This document shows positions 37,147-47,960 of a stretch of 64,000 nt of DNA, one piece after another. Within the stretch, counting starts at the first letter, position 1, and each line of letters begins with the position of its first letter. The DNA comes from Voacanga thouarsii (lineage: Eukaryota > Streptophyta > Magnoliopsida > Gentianales > Apocynaceae): contig JANUWF010001224.1 of the NCBI GenBank assembly GCA_026120185.1, forward strand, positions 1,984,001 to 2,048,000, in the 5' to 3' direction. The notes under the pieces were generated by a model, which was not told where the DNA came from, ran no database searches, and worked only from the letters and a program-made list of their open reading frames with translations. The position numbers and the translations under genes are program-made.

Positions 37147-38680
37147 TGTTAGCCCTAAAGGCATTCTCCTGTATTTTGACTTATGACAAATATTGATAAA
37201 GGACTAACTTGTGTGATCTATATGTGATAGAACATGTTTGACCTCAATTCTTCCAAGGCGTGTAAATAAAATTTCTAAGCTACTCTTAAGTAATGGAATC
37301 CAAGAATGGGTGATCAAGAAGAAGACAAACTTAAGAGATTGCATACCAAGAAGTCCTTGTGAAAGAACTCTAGACTAAGAATCGTTATTAAGGTATTACT
37401 TCTAAAAATCTTATGTCTCTTTACCTTATGATTTAATTTATTTCTACCTTGAAGCACATAAATAAAATGATTTTAAAAAGTAAGCTTTTAGATTTTTGGA
37501 TTGAGTAGTTTGGATGGACTTTGCATTCCAAAACGTCATCCAAAGCTTGTAAGAGTGTCAAAATGTTTCTACCTAGAAAAGTGCCATTTTGGACTTACCT
37601 TTTAGATGCACCTTCTTCCAATCCCTGAGTTCAAAACTCTGAAAAATCTGACAGCGAGAAAAGCTAGTCATTACTAGTCGTTGCTGTTTTTCTTTTTGCT
37701 TCTATAAAAGCTTTCAAAACTCGATTTTCTGTAAGATTTTTGTGCTATCTCTCTCAGAAACACTTATACTTTAGAATACAAAATTCTTTCTTTTCATTGT
37801 TCTTCAAAATGAAATCAAATTGATCCAAAGGTAAAAAGCCAAAGGTGCTTAGATGTTTATATCTTCTCAATCTATGAGCTATTTCTATACTCTATCTTTT
37901 ATCAGCTTGTGTATCAAGATTGTGGTGTAAAATCCAGTTGGGGTGAGCCTTGATTATTGTGTTTGTAGAGGTTGGGTGTAAAACCAAGTTGGTGATCCTC
38001 TTGTGTAAGATTGGTGTAGCTTATCACCATTTATTTGGGAAAAATGTTTTAGTGATTGTGTTGAAATCCTTAAGGGGGTACTTAATGTAGTGGATGTAAA
38101 TCAATTGAGGATCGAACCACTATAAATCCTTAGGCCTTTTCTTTTACATTTCATCGGCACTTTATCACTGCATTTTTACTGGTCATTAGATCAAAGAACT
38201 TTATATCAATCTCTGCAATTGTTAATCAGTTTTAAAAGACTTTTGTGTTCTATAGAAAGTCTGTCTTTAATGCCTCAATTCCCCATCTTTAAAACAAACC
38301 ATCTTCTCGCCATTTGGTGGTGTTTCAAAAGATTCATGTCTGCACTCCTGCAGCTGCGAAGCTAATCTGTTTATACCCATGTTTTTACTATTCTTCCAAC
38401 TTGAGAGTTTTATACTCCTCTTTGCATTCATTGATTTAATTAAAGACTTTTATGTAGTTGGGTGAAACTGTTATTATTGTTTTATCTACCTATCTTGATT
38501 ATAAATCTTCTTTTCATCATTTAAAGGAGTTTTGAAAGTTCTTTAGTAGCACATTAAAGTCTGCATTTTTGAACTCAGACTTTACTTGACCTTCATCAAA
38601 AAGACATCAAAGAATTTTTTTTAATCGCATTTGTTTGTCATAAACCTTATTCACCCCCCCTCCCTCTCTAAGGTTTATCA
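37147..38680 (+). repeat. 3' LTR of the Sirevirus-like element
   Basis: TGTTAGCCCTAAAGGC to GGTTTATCA, 1534 bp, collinear with 12476-14062 with scattered substitutions and without the ~55-bp duplication. TATAAAAG lies at 37703-37710, with a C-rich U5 end at 38653-38664. Followed by the second CCTTC. Confidence 0.9.
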
Positions 38681-40139
38681 CCTTCAAATTTGGTCATAAT
38701 ATATTTTTTAGTAATTTTAATAAATCTAATAGTTAAATCATTAATTTGATATGTCTATCTATGTAAATGGATTAACTTTTTAGCATTTTTATAGAGTTTA
38801 TACTAGATTAAGTGTTAACACATATCTAATTACCTTTAAATTTGATCATAATATCATTTTTAGTGATTTTACCAAATCTAACGGTTGGATTGTTAATTTG
38901 ATATACCTACCTTTTTAAATGTGTTAGGTTTTCTGTATTTTTATGGAGATTATACTAGATTCGTGCCAAAATATATCCGATTGCCTTCAAATTTGGTCAT
39001 AATATATTTTTTAGTAATTTTAATAAATCTAACAGTTAGATTAAGTGTTAACACATATCTAATTACCTTTACATTTGTTCATAATATCATTGTTAGTGAT
39101 TTTATCAAATCTAACAGTTGAATTGTTAATTTGATATGCCTATCTTTTTAAATGTGTTAGGTTTTCTGTATTTTTATAGAGATTATGCTAGATTCTGTGC
39201 CAAAATATATCCAATTGCCTTCAAATTAGGTCATAATATATTTTTTAGTAGTTTTAATAAATCTAACAGTTAAATCGTTAATTTGATATGTCTATCTTTA
39301 TAAATGGGTTTGCTTTCCAACATTTTTATAGAGTTTACACTACATTAAGTGGCAAAACATATCCGATTACCTTTAAATCTGGTCCTAATACTTTTTTTAG
39401 CAATTTTATCAAATCTAATGGTTGGATCGTTAATTTGATATGCCTATCTTTCTAAATGTGTTAGGGTTTAGATATTTTTATAGAAATTATACTAGATTAT
39501 GTGCCAAAAAATATCCGATTGCCTTCAAATTTGGTCATAATATATTTTTTAGTATATTAATAAATCTAATGGTTGATCGTTAATTTGATATGCCTAGCTT
39601 TGTAAATGGGTTAGCTTGCGAGCATTTTTATAAAGGTTGTACTAGATTAAGTGGCAACATATATCCGATTACCATTAAATTTGATCATAATATCTTTTTT
39701 AGTGATTTTATCAAATCTAGCGGTTGGATGGTTAATTTGATATGCCTATATTTTTAAATGTGTTAGGTTTTCTATATTTTTATAGAGCTTATACTAGATT
39801 CTATACCAAAATATATTCGATTGCCTTCAAATTTGGTCATAATATGTTTTTTAGTAGTTTTAATAAATCTATCGGTTAGATCATTAATTTGATATGCCCA
39901 TCTTCGGAAATGGGTTAGCTTTCGAGCATTTTTATAGAGTTTGTGCTAGATTAAGTGGAAAAACATATCCGATTACCTTTAAATCCCATCTTAATAATTT
40001 TTTTAGTGATTTTATCAAATCAAATGGTTAGATCGTTAATTTAATTGGCCTAACTTTCTAAATGTGTTAGGTTTTGGGTATTTTTATAGAAATTATACTA
40101 GATTCTATAGTAAAATATATCTGATATTCTATAGTAAAA
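38681..40139 (+). repeat. ~150-bp satellite array, right arm, second part
   Basis: Nine to ten units continuing the array of 11690-12475. Two unit types alternate: one with GCCAAAATATATCCGATTGC and AATTTTAATAAATCT, the other with AGCATTTTTATAGAGTTTA and GATTACCTTTAAAT, giving a ~300-bp dimer. It ends in the duplicated words CTATAGTAAAAYATAT and passes straight into microsatellite. Confidence 0.92.
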
Positions 40140-40154
40140 CATATATGATATATG

Positions 40155-40196
<42 letters not shown>

Positions 40197-40482
40197 TATA
40201 CATATGCATATATAAGTATGTATATATAAATTAATTTATTAGAATAGTGTGTATGTATTATATATATATATATATATCTGTGTGTGTGTGTGTGTATTAT
40301 ACATATGTATACATATATGTGTGTGTGTGTGTGTGTGTGTATATAAATTAATTTATTAAAATAGTGTGTATATTTTATATATATATACATATGTGTGTGT
40401 GTGTGTGTGTGTGTATAATATAGCATTAATATATTTAAAAAGTATATTAATATTTTTTGATGTACGTATATATGTATATGAA

Positions 40483-40527
<45 letters not shown>

Positions 40528-40648
40528 CGCTACATACTACATAATCTATAAATATATATACATATATATATTAAAATATTATTTTACTATATTTGTGTAT
40601 ATATTATACATATGGATATGTGTGTGTGTGTGTGTGTGTGTGTATTCC
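40140..40648. repeat. TA/TG microsatellite tract
   Basis: (TA)n with several (TG)n blocks (about 40170-40195, 40280-40296, 40319-40340, 40392-40414, 40618-40643). It mirrors the tract outside the left satellite arm. It joins the caulimovirid-like fragment at about 40645. Confidence 0.93.
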
Positions 40649-41280
40649 CCATCAAGCTCTGCATATGGTCGGCTAATCTGGGTAACTTTTGACAGCATGA
40701 AAAATGTTATGCCGGTCTGCTTCAGTGATATGTTCATCCCACCAACCTCTGAGTTGTCCTGTAAAACTTGCTGCAAGTTGATCAGAACAGTTATTGGTAG
40801 TGCGATAAGCAGTGGCTACCATGGTCATTTGCTAGAGTTTAAACATAATGTTATACTCAGATTGACAATCTATGTTCCATTCATTGATGTTGTTAGCATT
40901 GAAACAATTTTGAAGAATGTTAGGACTTTTCTCAAGGGCAACATCTGGATGAGTGGTTCTAGAAAAGTACAACTTTTGAGAAGTTTTCCAATTGGAATGT
41001 CTATTCAATCGGAGAGGCAGGATGCCAGGTTGTAGAGGAAGTAATTTTTCCAAGTTAATACCACTCTTTAGAGGAGATTCTAGACTATTATCAGAATGAT
41101 TATCAAAAGCAGAATCAGAATCATTTTGATTTAAAATAGAAATAGAATTTTTGGAACCAACCTGTTTAGAAGACTCTGGAACGATTGATTTTTCAATTTC
41201 AGCTATTCTATGCTGGAGATCAATGAGAATAGGTTTGTTTGATATTCTCTTATTGAGTTCTTTCCTATACTAGACAGGAA
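40649..41280 (-). pseudogene. Caulimovirid-like capsid/gag-region remnant
   Basis: On the minus strand the frame from about 41280 to 40832 reads through an acidic Ser/Asn-rich linker to a segment containing NEWNIDCQSEYNI. After one stop it continues with a segment containing FTGQLRGWWDEHI (about 40720-40765) before degenerating at the microsatellite. This NEWNID...FTGQLKGWWD pattern is, as I know it, typical of polyproteins of endogenous plant pararetroviruses and close relatives. Stops and frameshifts are present, and no intact virus ORF exists. It lies downstream of the promoter-like block at 41700-41810 on the same strand, as in a circular pararetrovirus genome. It could instead be a related LTR element. 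Confidence 0.55.
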
Positions 41281-41700
41281 TTAGGGAAGGGAATCTGGTC
41301 CCGAAAAGGTAAGAAGAGTACAGGAAATTAACAAGGAGGAGCAGGTTACATATGGAATGCACAAATTCATAAAAGCAGTAAGTACACAAATTAAATAAAT
41401 GAGGCGGCTTAACCGACCATATGCAAATGCATGTACAGAATGCACAAATTAATGAAAGCAGTTATTACACAAAAGAAATAAATGAGGTGGCCTAGCCGAC
41501 CATTTTTAGATGCATGTAGAAGAAGAAAAAGAAATACAGAAAATAGATTTATTACAACAAAAAGCAAAATTACATAAATGAAAATACTATTACATAAATG
41601 GAAAGTTTAGAAAAGGAATTCTAACCACGGGAGAGGGAGAGTACTCTTGGAGAGTTATGTATTGATCTATGACCAAGTGTGTTTTGTGTGCAAGTTGATA
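41281..41700 (-). other. Leader-like non-coding region of the caulimovirid-like fragment
   Basis: Between the TATA-like site and the gag remnant (minus strand). It contains two copies of a ~70-bp segment with GGTCGGYTAAGCCGCCTCATT-like wording (about 41398-41432 and 41480-41504, plus-strand GAGGYGGCYTARCCGACCAT). No clear Met-tRNA primer site is visible. Confidence 0.5.
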
Positions 41701-41704
41701 TTTA

Positions 41705-41808
41705 TATTTATAGACAATTTTTGCTGATGTCATGGGTGATATCAATAGTTTTGTTAATGTCATGCTGACATCATCAAAGATGTCATACTGATGTCACATG
41801 TGATGTCA
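41705..41808 (-). promoter_or_regulatory. Pararetrovirus-like promoter: TATA box with four TGACATCA-type elements
   Basis: On the minus strand, CTATAAATA (41713-41705) is preceded by four copies of TGACATCA or its complement TGATGTCA, at 41725-41732, 41766-41773, 41789-41796 and 41801-41808. This is 12 to about 100 bp upstream, with further half sites between. Repeated TGAC elements just upstream of a strong TATA box recall the as-1-like region of caulimovirus promoters. Flanking remnants on the same strand (protease above, gag below) fit an intergenic region. Confidence 0.55.
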
Positions 41809-42028
41809 CCAATAATGTCATATTTTTTTTTTTATTTTAAGAAGTTTATTCGAAAAAATAATCTTCTTCTTTAAATCCTTCTTCGTCGTTGTTTTGGTCA
41901 TCTAGAGGAGTGTCTTCAAAGGACTGTCTTGCAGACGGTTCAAAAGGTTCACTTTTCATTTGCTGTAAAAGGTTTTTCATGGTGGTTAGAAAACCTTTTT
42001 TGGAAGTTGCTGTTGCAATTGATTTCTA

Positions 42029-42776
42029 CTATAGAAATCTAGTTTGCTGGTTATCATAGGGAGACAGATATTTTGGGTTAGCCTTAAACCATTTGTCGAT
42101 GGAGGGAATATAAGTGGAATAAATCTCTTGAATAAAAAGAGTGCCTAAGATTATAGGGTGAGTAATATCTTTGGCAAGTAAGAAGGAAGTAAAGACAGAC
42201 AATGATGAATGTTTTACCTCAACATTTAAAAGTTTGAAACTAATACCTAGTTTCTTACCATTGGCTAAGTGGAGAGTTTCTTTAGTTTTTTCAAAAAAAT
42301 TTTGTAGGAATAAGACCTTCCTGAATGCAGTTGAAATCAGCTCTGGTATTAACAAGTACTGGAATTTCTAAAGTTATAGAATTTTGAATAACCAAAGTGA
42401 ATCGAACATACCACATTTGGATAGACATTTTTGAAAGATAGTTAAGAAAATTTGTATCAGTAGATTCTAATATTGGTTGTTCTAGTTTCTTTTGAGAACA
42501 GTGATTTTGAAGAACTAGTCGGTCTAGTTGTTGAGAAGCTTTGATTTCTCGGATGTCTTCCTTAAGAAGAGCAATTTCAGATTGAAGATCTTGAATAGTA
42601 ATAGATGTCAAAAGTTTAGAAGGAAACCTATTAAGGATATCTGTTAGATTGTAGGTGTTGGCAATCCTTGGATGTCGGGAAAAAGGATTGGAATTTGATG
42701 AAGAATGTTGATCAAGAATTTGCTTGAATCGCTCAAGATACTCCTTCTTTCCTCCATTTTTTCTTGTGTTTTCCAT
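42029..42776 (-). pseudogene. Caulimovirid-like protease-region remnant
   Basis: Two overlapping minus-strand frames (42776-42291 and 42355-42029) join at a frameshift near 42295 in an A/T run. The first has a linker with TIQDLQSEIALLKEDIREIK, possibly a coiled coil, then the protease region with FNCIQEGLIPTKFF. The second continues with LANGKKLGISFK and PIILGTLFIQ. The pattern matches the retropepsin of plant pararetrovirus-like polyproteins, but the catalytic D-T-G has become N-T-R, so it is inactive. RT and RNase H, expected next, are absent. The first ~10 codons come from the fused Athila-like LTR, not from the virus-like element. Confidence 0.6.
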
Positions 42777-43331
42777 CTATTTATAGGTTTAGGAAGTGCC
42801 TAAACTTGTTGGTGTATGGTTCTTGGCCAAGTAGAAGTAGGAAGATACTAAAATTCTGCAGATTACCAAAAATTACGTGCAAAAATCAAAGTCTGTCTTA
42901 TCCTCAGGGCACAGCCGGCGCTGCCTTGGCTGTTGGAGTTGGCACCGGTTGCGTTCTGTTTCTTCAGTTATTCACCGATTTTTTCTTGATTCCCGCACAA
43001 TGCTTTCCAGAGTACAGCTGGCACCTCCTTGGCTACTAGAGCCAGTGCCAGTTCGGTTATGTTCTGGTCTTGTTTCAATATTTTTTGTTATCTCGAAGTA
43101 CGTGCTAACAGCATGTGACCGGCGTCGTTTCCTCTGGCTTGTCCGGCGCCACTTATGTTCTATTTTGCGACGTTTTTGTTTTGTTTTAACCCTAAAATTT
43201 GAAATAATGCACAAACACCTTTCCAAGGGTAAAATCTCAACTATGAAGGAATATGACTAGATATTGAACAAAATGTATCACAAAACAGCCTCAAATAACT
43301 AGGAAAAATATAACTAATTTAGGCCATATCA
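42757..43331 (-). repeat. Partial 3' LTR of the Athila-like element
   Basis: From TGATATGGCCTAAATTAG (43331 leftwards) to a TATA-like CTATAAATAG (42786-42777) and about 20 bp beyond, matching the first ~450-570 bp of the LTRs at 47961 and 32097-33618. It holds the GC-rich segment (42905-43150). The remaining ~0.9 kb of LTR is missing. Confidence 0.82.
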
Positions 43332-43350
43332 TATTCCCCCACCCTTAGCT
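43332..43350 (-). other. Polypurine tract of the minus-strand Athila-like element
   Basis: On the minus strand AGCTAAGGGTGGGGGAATA directly precedes the LTR start TGATATGG. Confidence 0.8.
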
Positions 43351-45125
43351 TTTTGCTTGTCCTCAAGCAAAGTATTAAAGACAAGTAGGAAAAACACAAG
43401 TTTTCAAAGATTCACTCAAATCAATTTCAAAATGATATCTCTAATGTTTTCTTCATTCAAGAACCTAAAACATATGCTACTACATATTTTACAACAAATG
43501 CAAGACTTGTGTAAGCGTATAGTGACTAGTAGAATCATCTCAGTACTTTAACAACATTCTCAAACCATTGGAAAGAATTTAGTTCAAAAAGAATATGCAT
43601 TCCATAAGCTTACTTTTCATACACTCTTTCCACTAATCCGAGACATATCATGATTCTACTTAGATTAAGTAGGACTTTCAAGCTTGTAATGTAGCTTGTC
43701 AAACGAAGGATATAGGAAATTCAAATATCAAAGAAGATGAGAGTTCGCAAGAAAAGGATAAACACAATGTATCAAGAAATTTCAACCTCTTCTTGCTCTC
43801 CTATTCCAAAAATCAATCAATCCCCATAACCTTGTATAGCCTTTACAATTCAGTTCAAGTAAATCTTGCATTTCCATAACTCATTCTCAACTCATCAATA
43901 ATTTTTTCACAAGGTCATTCAAATATTCCTCAATGGTGCTAAGAACTTGATGTGAACTCAAGTTTTTTAGATATTCTTACAGCTTAACCACCATTCTTTT
44001 TGTGATCTTTTTCTTCTTTCTCTTTCAATTCTTTCTTTTTTTTTCTTCCTTTTATTCAAATGCTGCTGTTGTTTGTTTCACAATTTTTTCCTCTTTTCAT
44101 CTTGTCCTAGCAGCCTTTTGTTTTCTTTTCTTATTTTCAATCTTTTGCTTTTCTTCCTTCTCTTTCTTTTTCTAGCTCAACACAACTCTCGATGCATGAC
44201 TGAAAGTAACAAGTCATGATCTTTACACAATTATTCTCCCCCAACATTCTCCTACATGTACTTTTATCCATCTAGAGCAATCACAGATTTGGAATATAAA
44301 TCAAACTCTCAGAAAGAAGTAATGGAAAAAGTATGACAACGGGTTTTAAGAAAGAAATTATCAATTTAGGCTCAAAATTAGCACTAGGGATAATAAAATA
44401 GGTAGGCTTGAAAAGCTCCAACTATCCAAAGAAGGCCTATTACCGTCATTCCTAAGTTAAATCATGAATGTCTTTCTTATTTTACCTCAAGAGGTATTCA
44501 AGTAAGTTCTAGAATGCTTAATGAATTTTAGTGGAAAAACAGGTTTAAGAATAATGTAAAGCATATGATCAAGAACTACTTAGTCCAAGTGCGTGCAAAA
44601 AATCATGCATAAGCCATAAATGATATAGAAAATATGCTCTATAATCTATCACAAAGACATACATTAAAAATACAGCTTGAAAAATTTGAAAATTTTGCTC
44701 ACATGAAGGATGAAGTATAAAAGAATGATGCATAGAAGAAGAATGATGTATAGAAGAATTCTCAATCTAACCACTCCCTCACACTTAAACTGGAAATTAT
44801 CCTCAATGGCCAAATAAATAGAACAAAGAATTAATGCCATGGGACCAAAAATAAAAGGGAAAAGATAAGAAAGATAATACTTCCATTCATTGTGCAATCT
44901 TCTGTACAAGAGTTGAGTTCCTGGAGAAGGAGGCATTAGCAAAGTACCTAAAAAGAAAAATACAAAAGAGCATACCAAAGTATAAAAATTAGAAAACAAA
45001 AACTAAAGAAAAAAAATAGTACAAACGAAGAAAAGTAAGCAAGAACTAACTAGAAAAGACGTGAAAAGATAAAGGAAAAACAAGAGTGAACAATAAGAGA
45101 AAGTGTGGAACAATCAGCTCATTCC
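43351..45125 (-). other. 3' non-coding region of the minus-strand Athila-like element
   Basis: No gene. It is collinear in inverted orientation with about 51130-52750 of the inner element (pyrimidine-rich 43970-44180 against purine-rich 51860-52130; a second PPT-like AGTTTAAGTGTGAGGGAGTGG on the minus strand near 44777-44797). The frame 44999-44664 is not recognisable. Confidence 0.65.
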
Positions 45126-45129
45126 TCCT

Positions 45130-46324
45130 TATCATCATCATCAGCAGGGGCGGAAGTGCCCTCACCACCATGTTGTCCTGGAAAATGCTGCCTCTATTCA
45201 GCCTATTACTACTCCATAGTAGCTTGTCGCAGGGCAATGTTGTCGATAAAGCCCTGCAAGCATAGGAGCATCTCCGTCTGCTGGGCTAACTGTCCCAACA
45301 CTGTAGTCTCAAAGTCAGTCCTGGGTTGGGACTGAGAACTACTAGCTTGCACTCGTGATGGTGGTGGTGGGTACTCCTCCTTCACAGGTGGTGGCCTAAC
45401 CTAACCGGGATACTTGACCTCATGGGGGTGTTAACCATTTCTTTAGCTCCTGGTTATACTTATACCCGCAGCTCATCAGTGTCTGCTCTGTAACCATATC
45501 ATGCTCAGTGGTAGCCTCCATAAATTCTCCCTCAGTGCTAATACCAAAGTCTCTCAAAATCTTTATTATGACTAATGGAAAGACGAAGGCTTTGGTAAAA
45601 AGACGGTGATGAATCACATCCCTAATAGATTGTATAATCAAGGGTGCAAGAAGGATAGGTAGGGTGTTCACCATCCTATGCAAAATGTAGGTGTCAACAA
45701 GGCAGGTCTCATTAAATCCACTAGCACGGGATGCAACATTGAACCCAAATATATAGACTAGAGCTCTAAAGTTGGCAGCAAGATCATTGTTTGAATAGAA
45801 ACTGTTGGCTTGGAAGGCATTATGCTTATACAAACCTAGAGTGGCTCTAGTCCCACTGGCATCCTAATTAAGGTTAGAAAGAATTTTTTATTGTTAACAT
45901 CTATCCCTAACCAAGAATCATCATCAAACACCTGGAGAAGATTAGCTAAGTGATTTTGTGTGATAACAATGGGGATTCCTTTCACTCTCGTCTCAATGTG
46001 GGGAAGGTGTTTATTGCCCTTATCAACCATGTTGGCATAGAATTCTTTGATTAGCACTGGACAATACTTCCCTTTTAGCTATACTATCGATCCTCATCCT
46101 AGCCTCCTAAACATCATTCTTAATTTAAGGGCACGGTCTAGGGTAGGTGCGAGTGTACGCTCTACAATGATCTTGTTAGATGCTTTCCTGTTATACTATT
46201 TCTTACATGATGGATCAATAAACTCAGTTGGTCTAAGGAATAAGGGATCTATAGATGAAGGGGTTGAGGAATAGAAAGAGGAAGCTCTCGCCCTTTTGGA
46301 GGGTTGACCCCGTGCTCTAGACAT
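45130..46324 (-). pseudogene. Athila-type accessory ORF remnant (putative plant transposon protein domain)
   Basis: Minus strand, ATG at 46324 (MSRARGQPSKRARASSFYSS). After stops it continues LIKEFYANMVDKGNKHLPHI (46057-45836) and VPIVI-type residues with NHLANLLQV. In another frame (45833-45420) it reads SGFNETCLVDTYILHRMVNT and FPLVIIKILRDFGIST. A Pro/Ser-rich tail with SSSQSQPRTDFETTVLGQLA follows to about 45200. The EFYAN start and layout fit the domain found in Athila-like elements, function unknown. It is positioned after gag in place of pol. At least one frameshift (about 45835) and several stops are present. Confidence 0.6.
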
Positions 46325-47418
46325 GTTGTCAAGTGAGTAGTGGTGAAAATAGGAGGATAGAATGGATGAGCTCAAAGAATTAAAAAAAAAAAGGTGTATC
46401 TCCCCGTTTCAAACACAATACACAACTTTCACTCAACCTTGAACCAATCTCACAATAATAATGCCCAAACTCCTTCAACAACAATCAAGTCAATCTCCTT
46501 CAATCAATTCAACACAACCTGCATGAATACATATAAAGCTCACAATAAAATAGAAATTTGTTGAACAACTCCACTGTATTTTGAAGGTGCATACATGATC
46601 ATGTGAATGAAGGCATTATCCTGGCATTAGAATGCTCATGTGGAAAATAATTCAAGGCCAATGTGCATCACTACTCAATTATTATAATAACCATAATCCT
46701 ACCCTTAAGCATATGCATAAATCCCCAAATGATCATGTGAATGAATCAAGTACCAAAGCATCATTAACTCATCATAAATCCAAAATCATGAAGTTTAAGA
46801 GTTATTTTACAAGGCAAGAGAACATGAAAAATCCCCATTTTCGGCTAAAAATATACTCAATATTAGAAAAACTCATCTACAACATTTTAACTGTGGGAAT
46901 TCAAGAAAATTCATACCTTTGTAATCTCTTATGCATGGGCAAGCAAAAGATGCAATATTTTTCCAGAAATCTAAGCCATTTGCATGTGGATTGAGGTGGA
47001 GTTTGTTAGAAAAAATGGAAGATTTAAAGACTTTTGATCCGTAGGATCAACAAAAGAAAGGTAGATTGATGTTATAAACGTGTTTAGGAGGTAAAAAATC
47101 AAAGTTTGAGAAGTTTGGAAGGTGAAGCCAGCGAGGGTTAGAGAGGATTTGAGAGGGAGTTGGAGAGTTTAAAAGGAAAAGTGGCCAAAATGGCCTATTT
47201 CATGTGTCTTGTCCGCAGGAACCGGCACTGGCTGGCGCCGGTTGCATTCTGTCTGGCCTTCGGCTTTTTTTTTTCAAGAAAAATGATGAACACACAATAA
47301 TGATGAATAATGCACTTTAATTCATGAAACGAATCAAACAAAATGACGAAAATAAAAATTGTTCCCAATCACAAAACTGAAAGAAAAATTAACTTCAATA
47401 TTTTCCATGGCTTTGATC
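46325..47418 (-). other. Spacer between gag and accessory ORF
   Basis: No coding signal; the plus-strand frame 46632-46994 looks fortuitous. A GC-rich island at about 47216-47262 (GGCACTGGCTGGCGCCGG) repeats the motif of the Athila-like LTRs in an internal position. Confidence 0.6.
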
Positions 47419-47960
47419 TCATGGATTTTCTTCAGTGTTTCCTGGCAATGTCTTGGCTTGACGATCCCTTAGTAGTTTTGCAAGTTGACCAATTTGGTTT
47501 TTTAAGTAGCGCATAGAGGCCTCTAAGTTCCTTGTTATGGCATCAACTCCTTGGAACTTAGTCTCTGTTGTACTTACCAATTGGCCAATCAAGTTCTCCA
47601 ATAGTGGCTTGGAAGGTGCTGCATTGTTGTTCATGGGAGGTTGGTTCCTTTGATTTTCCCCAAAATTGAAAGATCCCTGCCTAGGTTGGTTTCCATTGCT
47701 CCAAGAAAAATTAAGATGATTTCTCCAACTAGGATTATAAGTAGAGTTATAAGGGTTGTTACCTGGATGGACTTTACTTGCAAAAGCCGCCTATGTCGTA
47801 GTTTCTTGGAGTGAACCCATATTTTGACACTCATAATTTAGGTATCCTTCTTTACAGAAATCACAACTTAAGCTCAATACCTGGCCTTGCGGCATCACCA
47901 TTTGTTCTATCTTCTGAGTCAAGGCGCCCACCTTAGCCTCCAAAGCTATCACAACATCCA
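47419..47960 (-). pseudogene. Athila-like gag, C-terminal part
   Basis: Continues the gag cut at 54214: DVVIALEAKVGALTQKIEQM, a degenerate zinc knuckle CDFCKEGYLNYEC (His missing), then after a stop NPYNSTYNPSWRNHLNFSWS. The last open piece (47634-47419) has NLEASMRYLKNQIGQLAKLL, the typical Athila-type coiled region. It ends with a stop at 47419. Confidence 0.82.

Larger units (their letters stand above)
12476..38680 (+). mobile_element. Sirevirus-like Copia LTR retrotransposon, interrupted by three insertions
   Basis: LTRs of 1587 bp (12476-14062) and 1534 bp (37147-38680) begin TGTTAGCCC and end GTTTATCA. An exact 5-bp target-site duplication CCTTC (12471-12475 and 38681-38685) lies in a satellite unit. 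Between the LTRs are a degenerate PBS, gag, zinc knuckles, protease, a mostly deleted integrase, RT, an env-like ORF remnant and a PPT. The order pol then env-like ORF, long LTRs and long 3' region point to the Sirevirus/Maximus lineage. Insertions at 14675-18980, 20209-29545 (plus local duplication) and 32097-33618 account for about 16 kb of its span. All coding parts are broken, and no intact RNase H was found. Confidence 0.88.

Noticed and set aside
40595..41035. Plus-strand 146-codon ORF as a real protein
   Set aside because: It is the antisense shadow of the minus-strand capsid-region remnant and starts in the (TG)n microsatellite.
42877..43260. Arg/Cys-rich ORFs in 42764-43260 as genes
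   Set aside because: They fall entirely inside an Athila-like LTR and arise from its GC-rich block; equivalent frames appear in other LTR copies.
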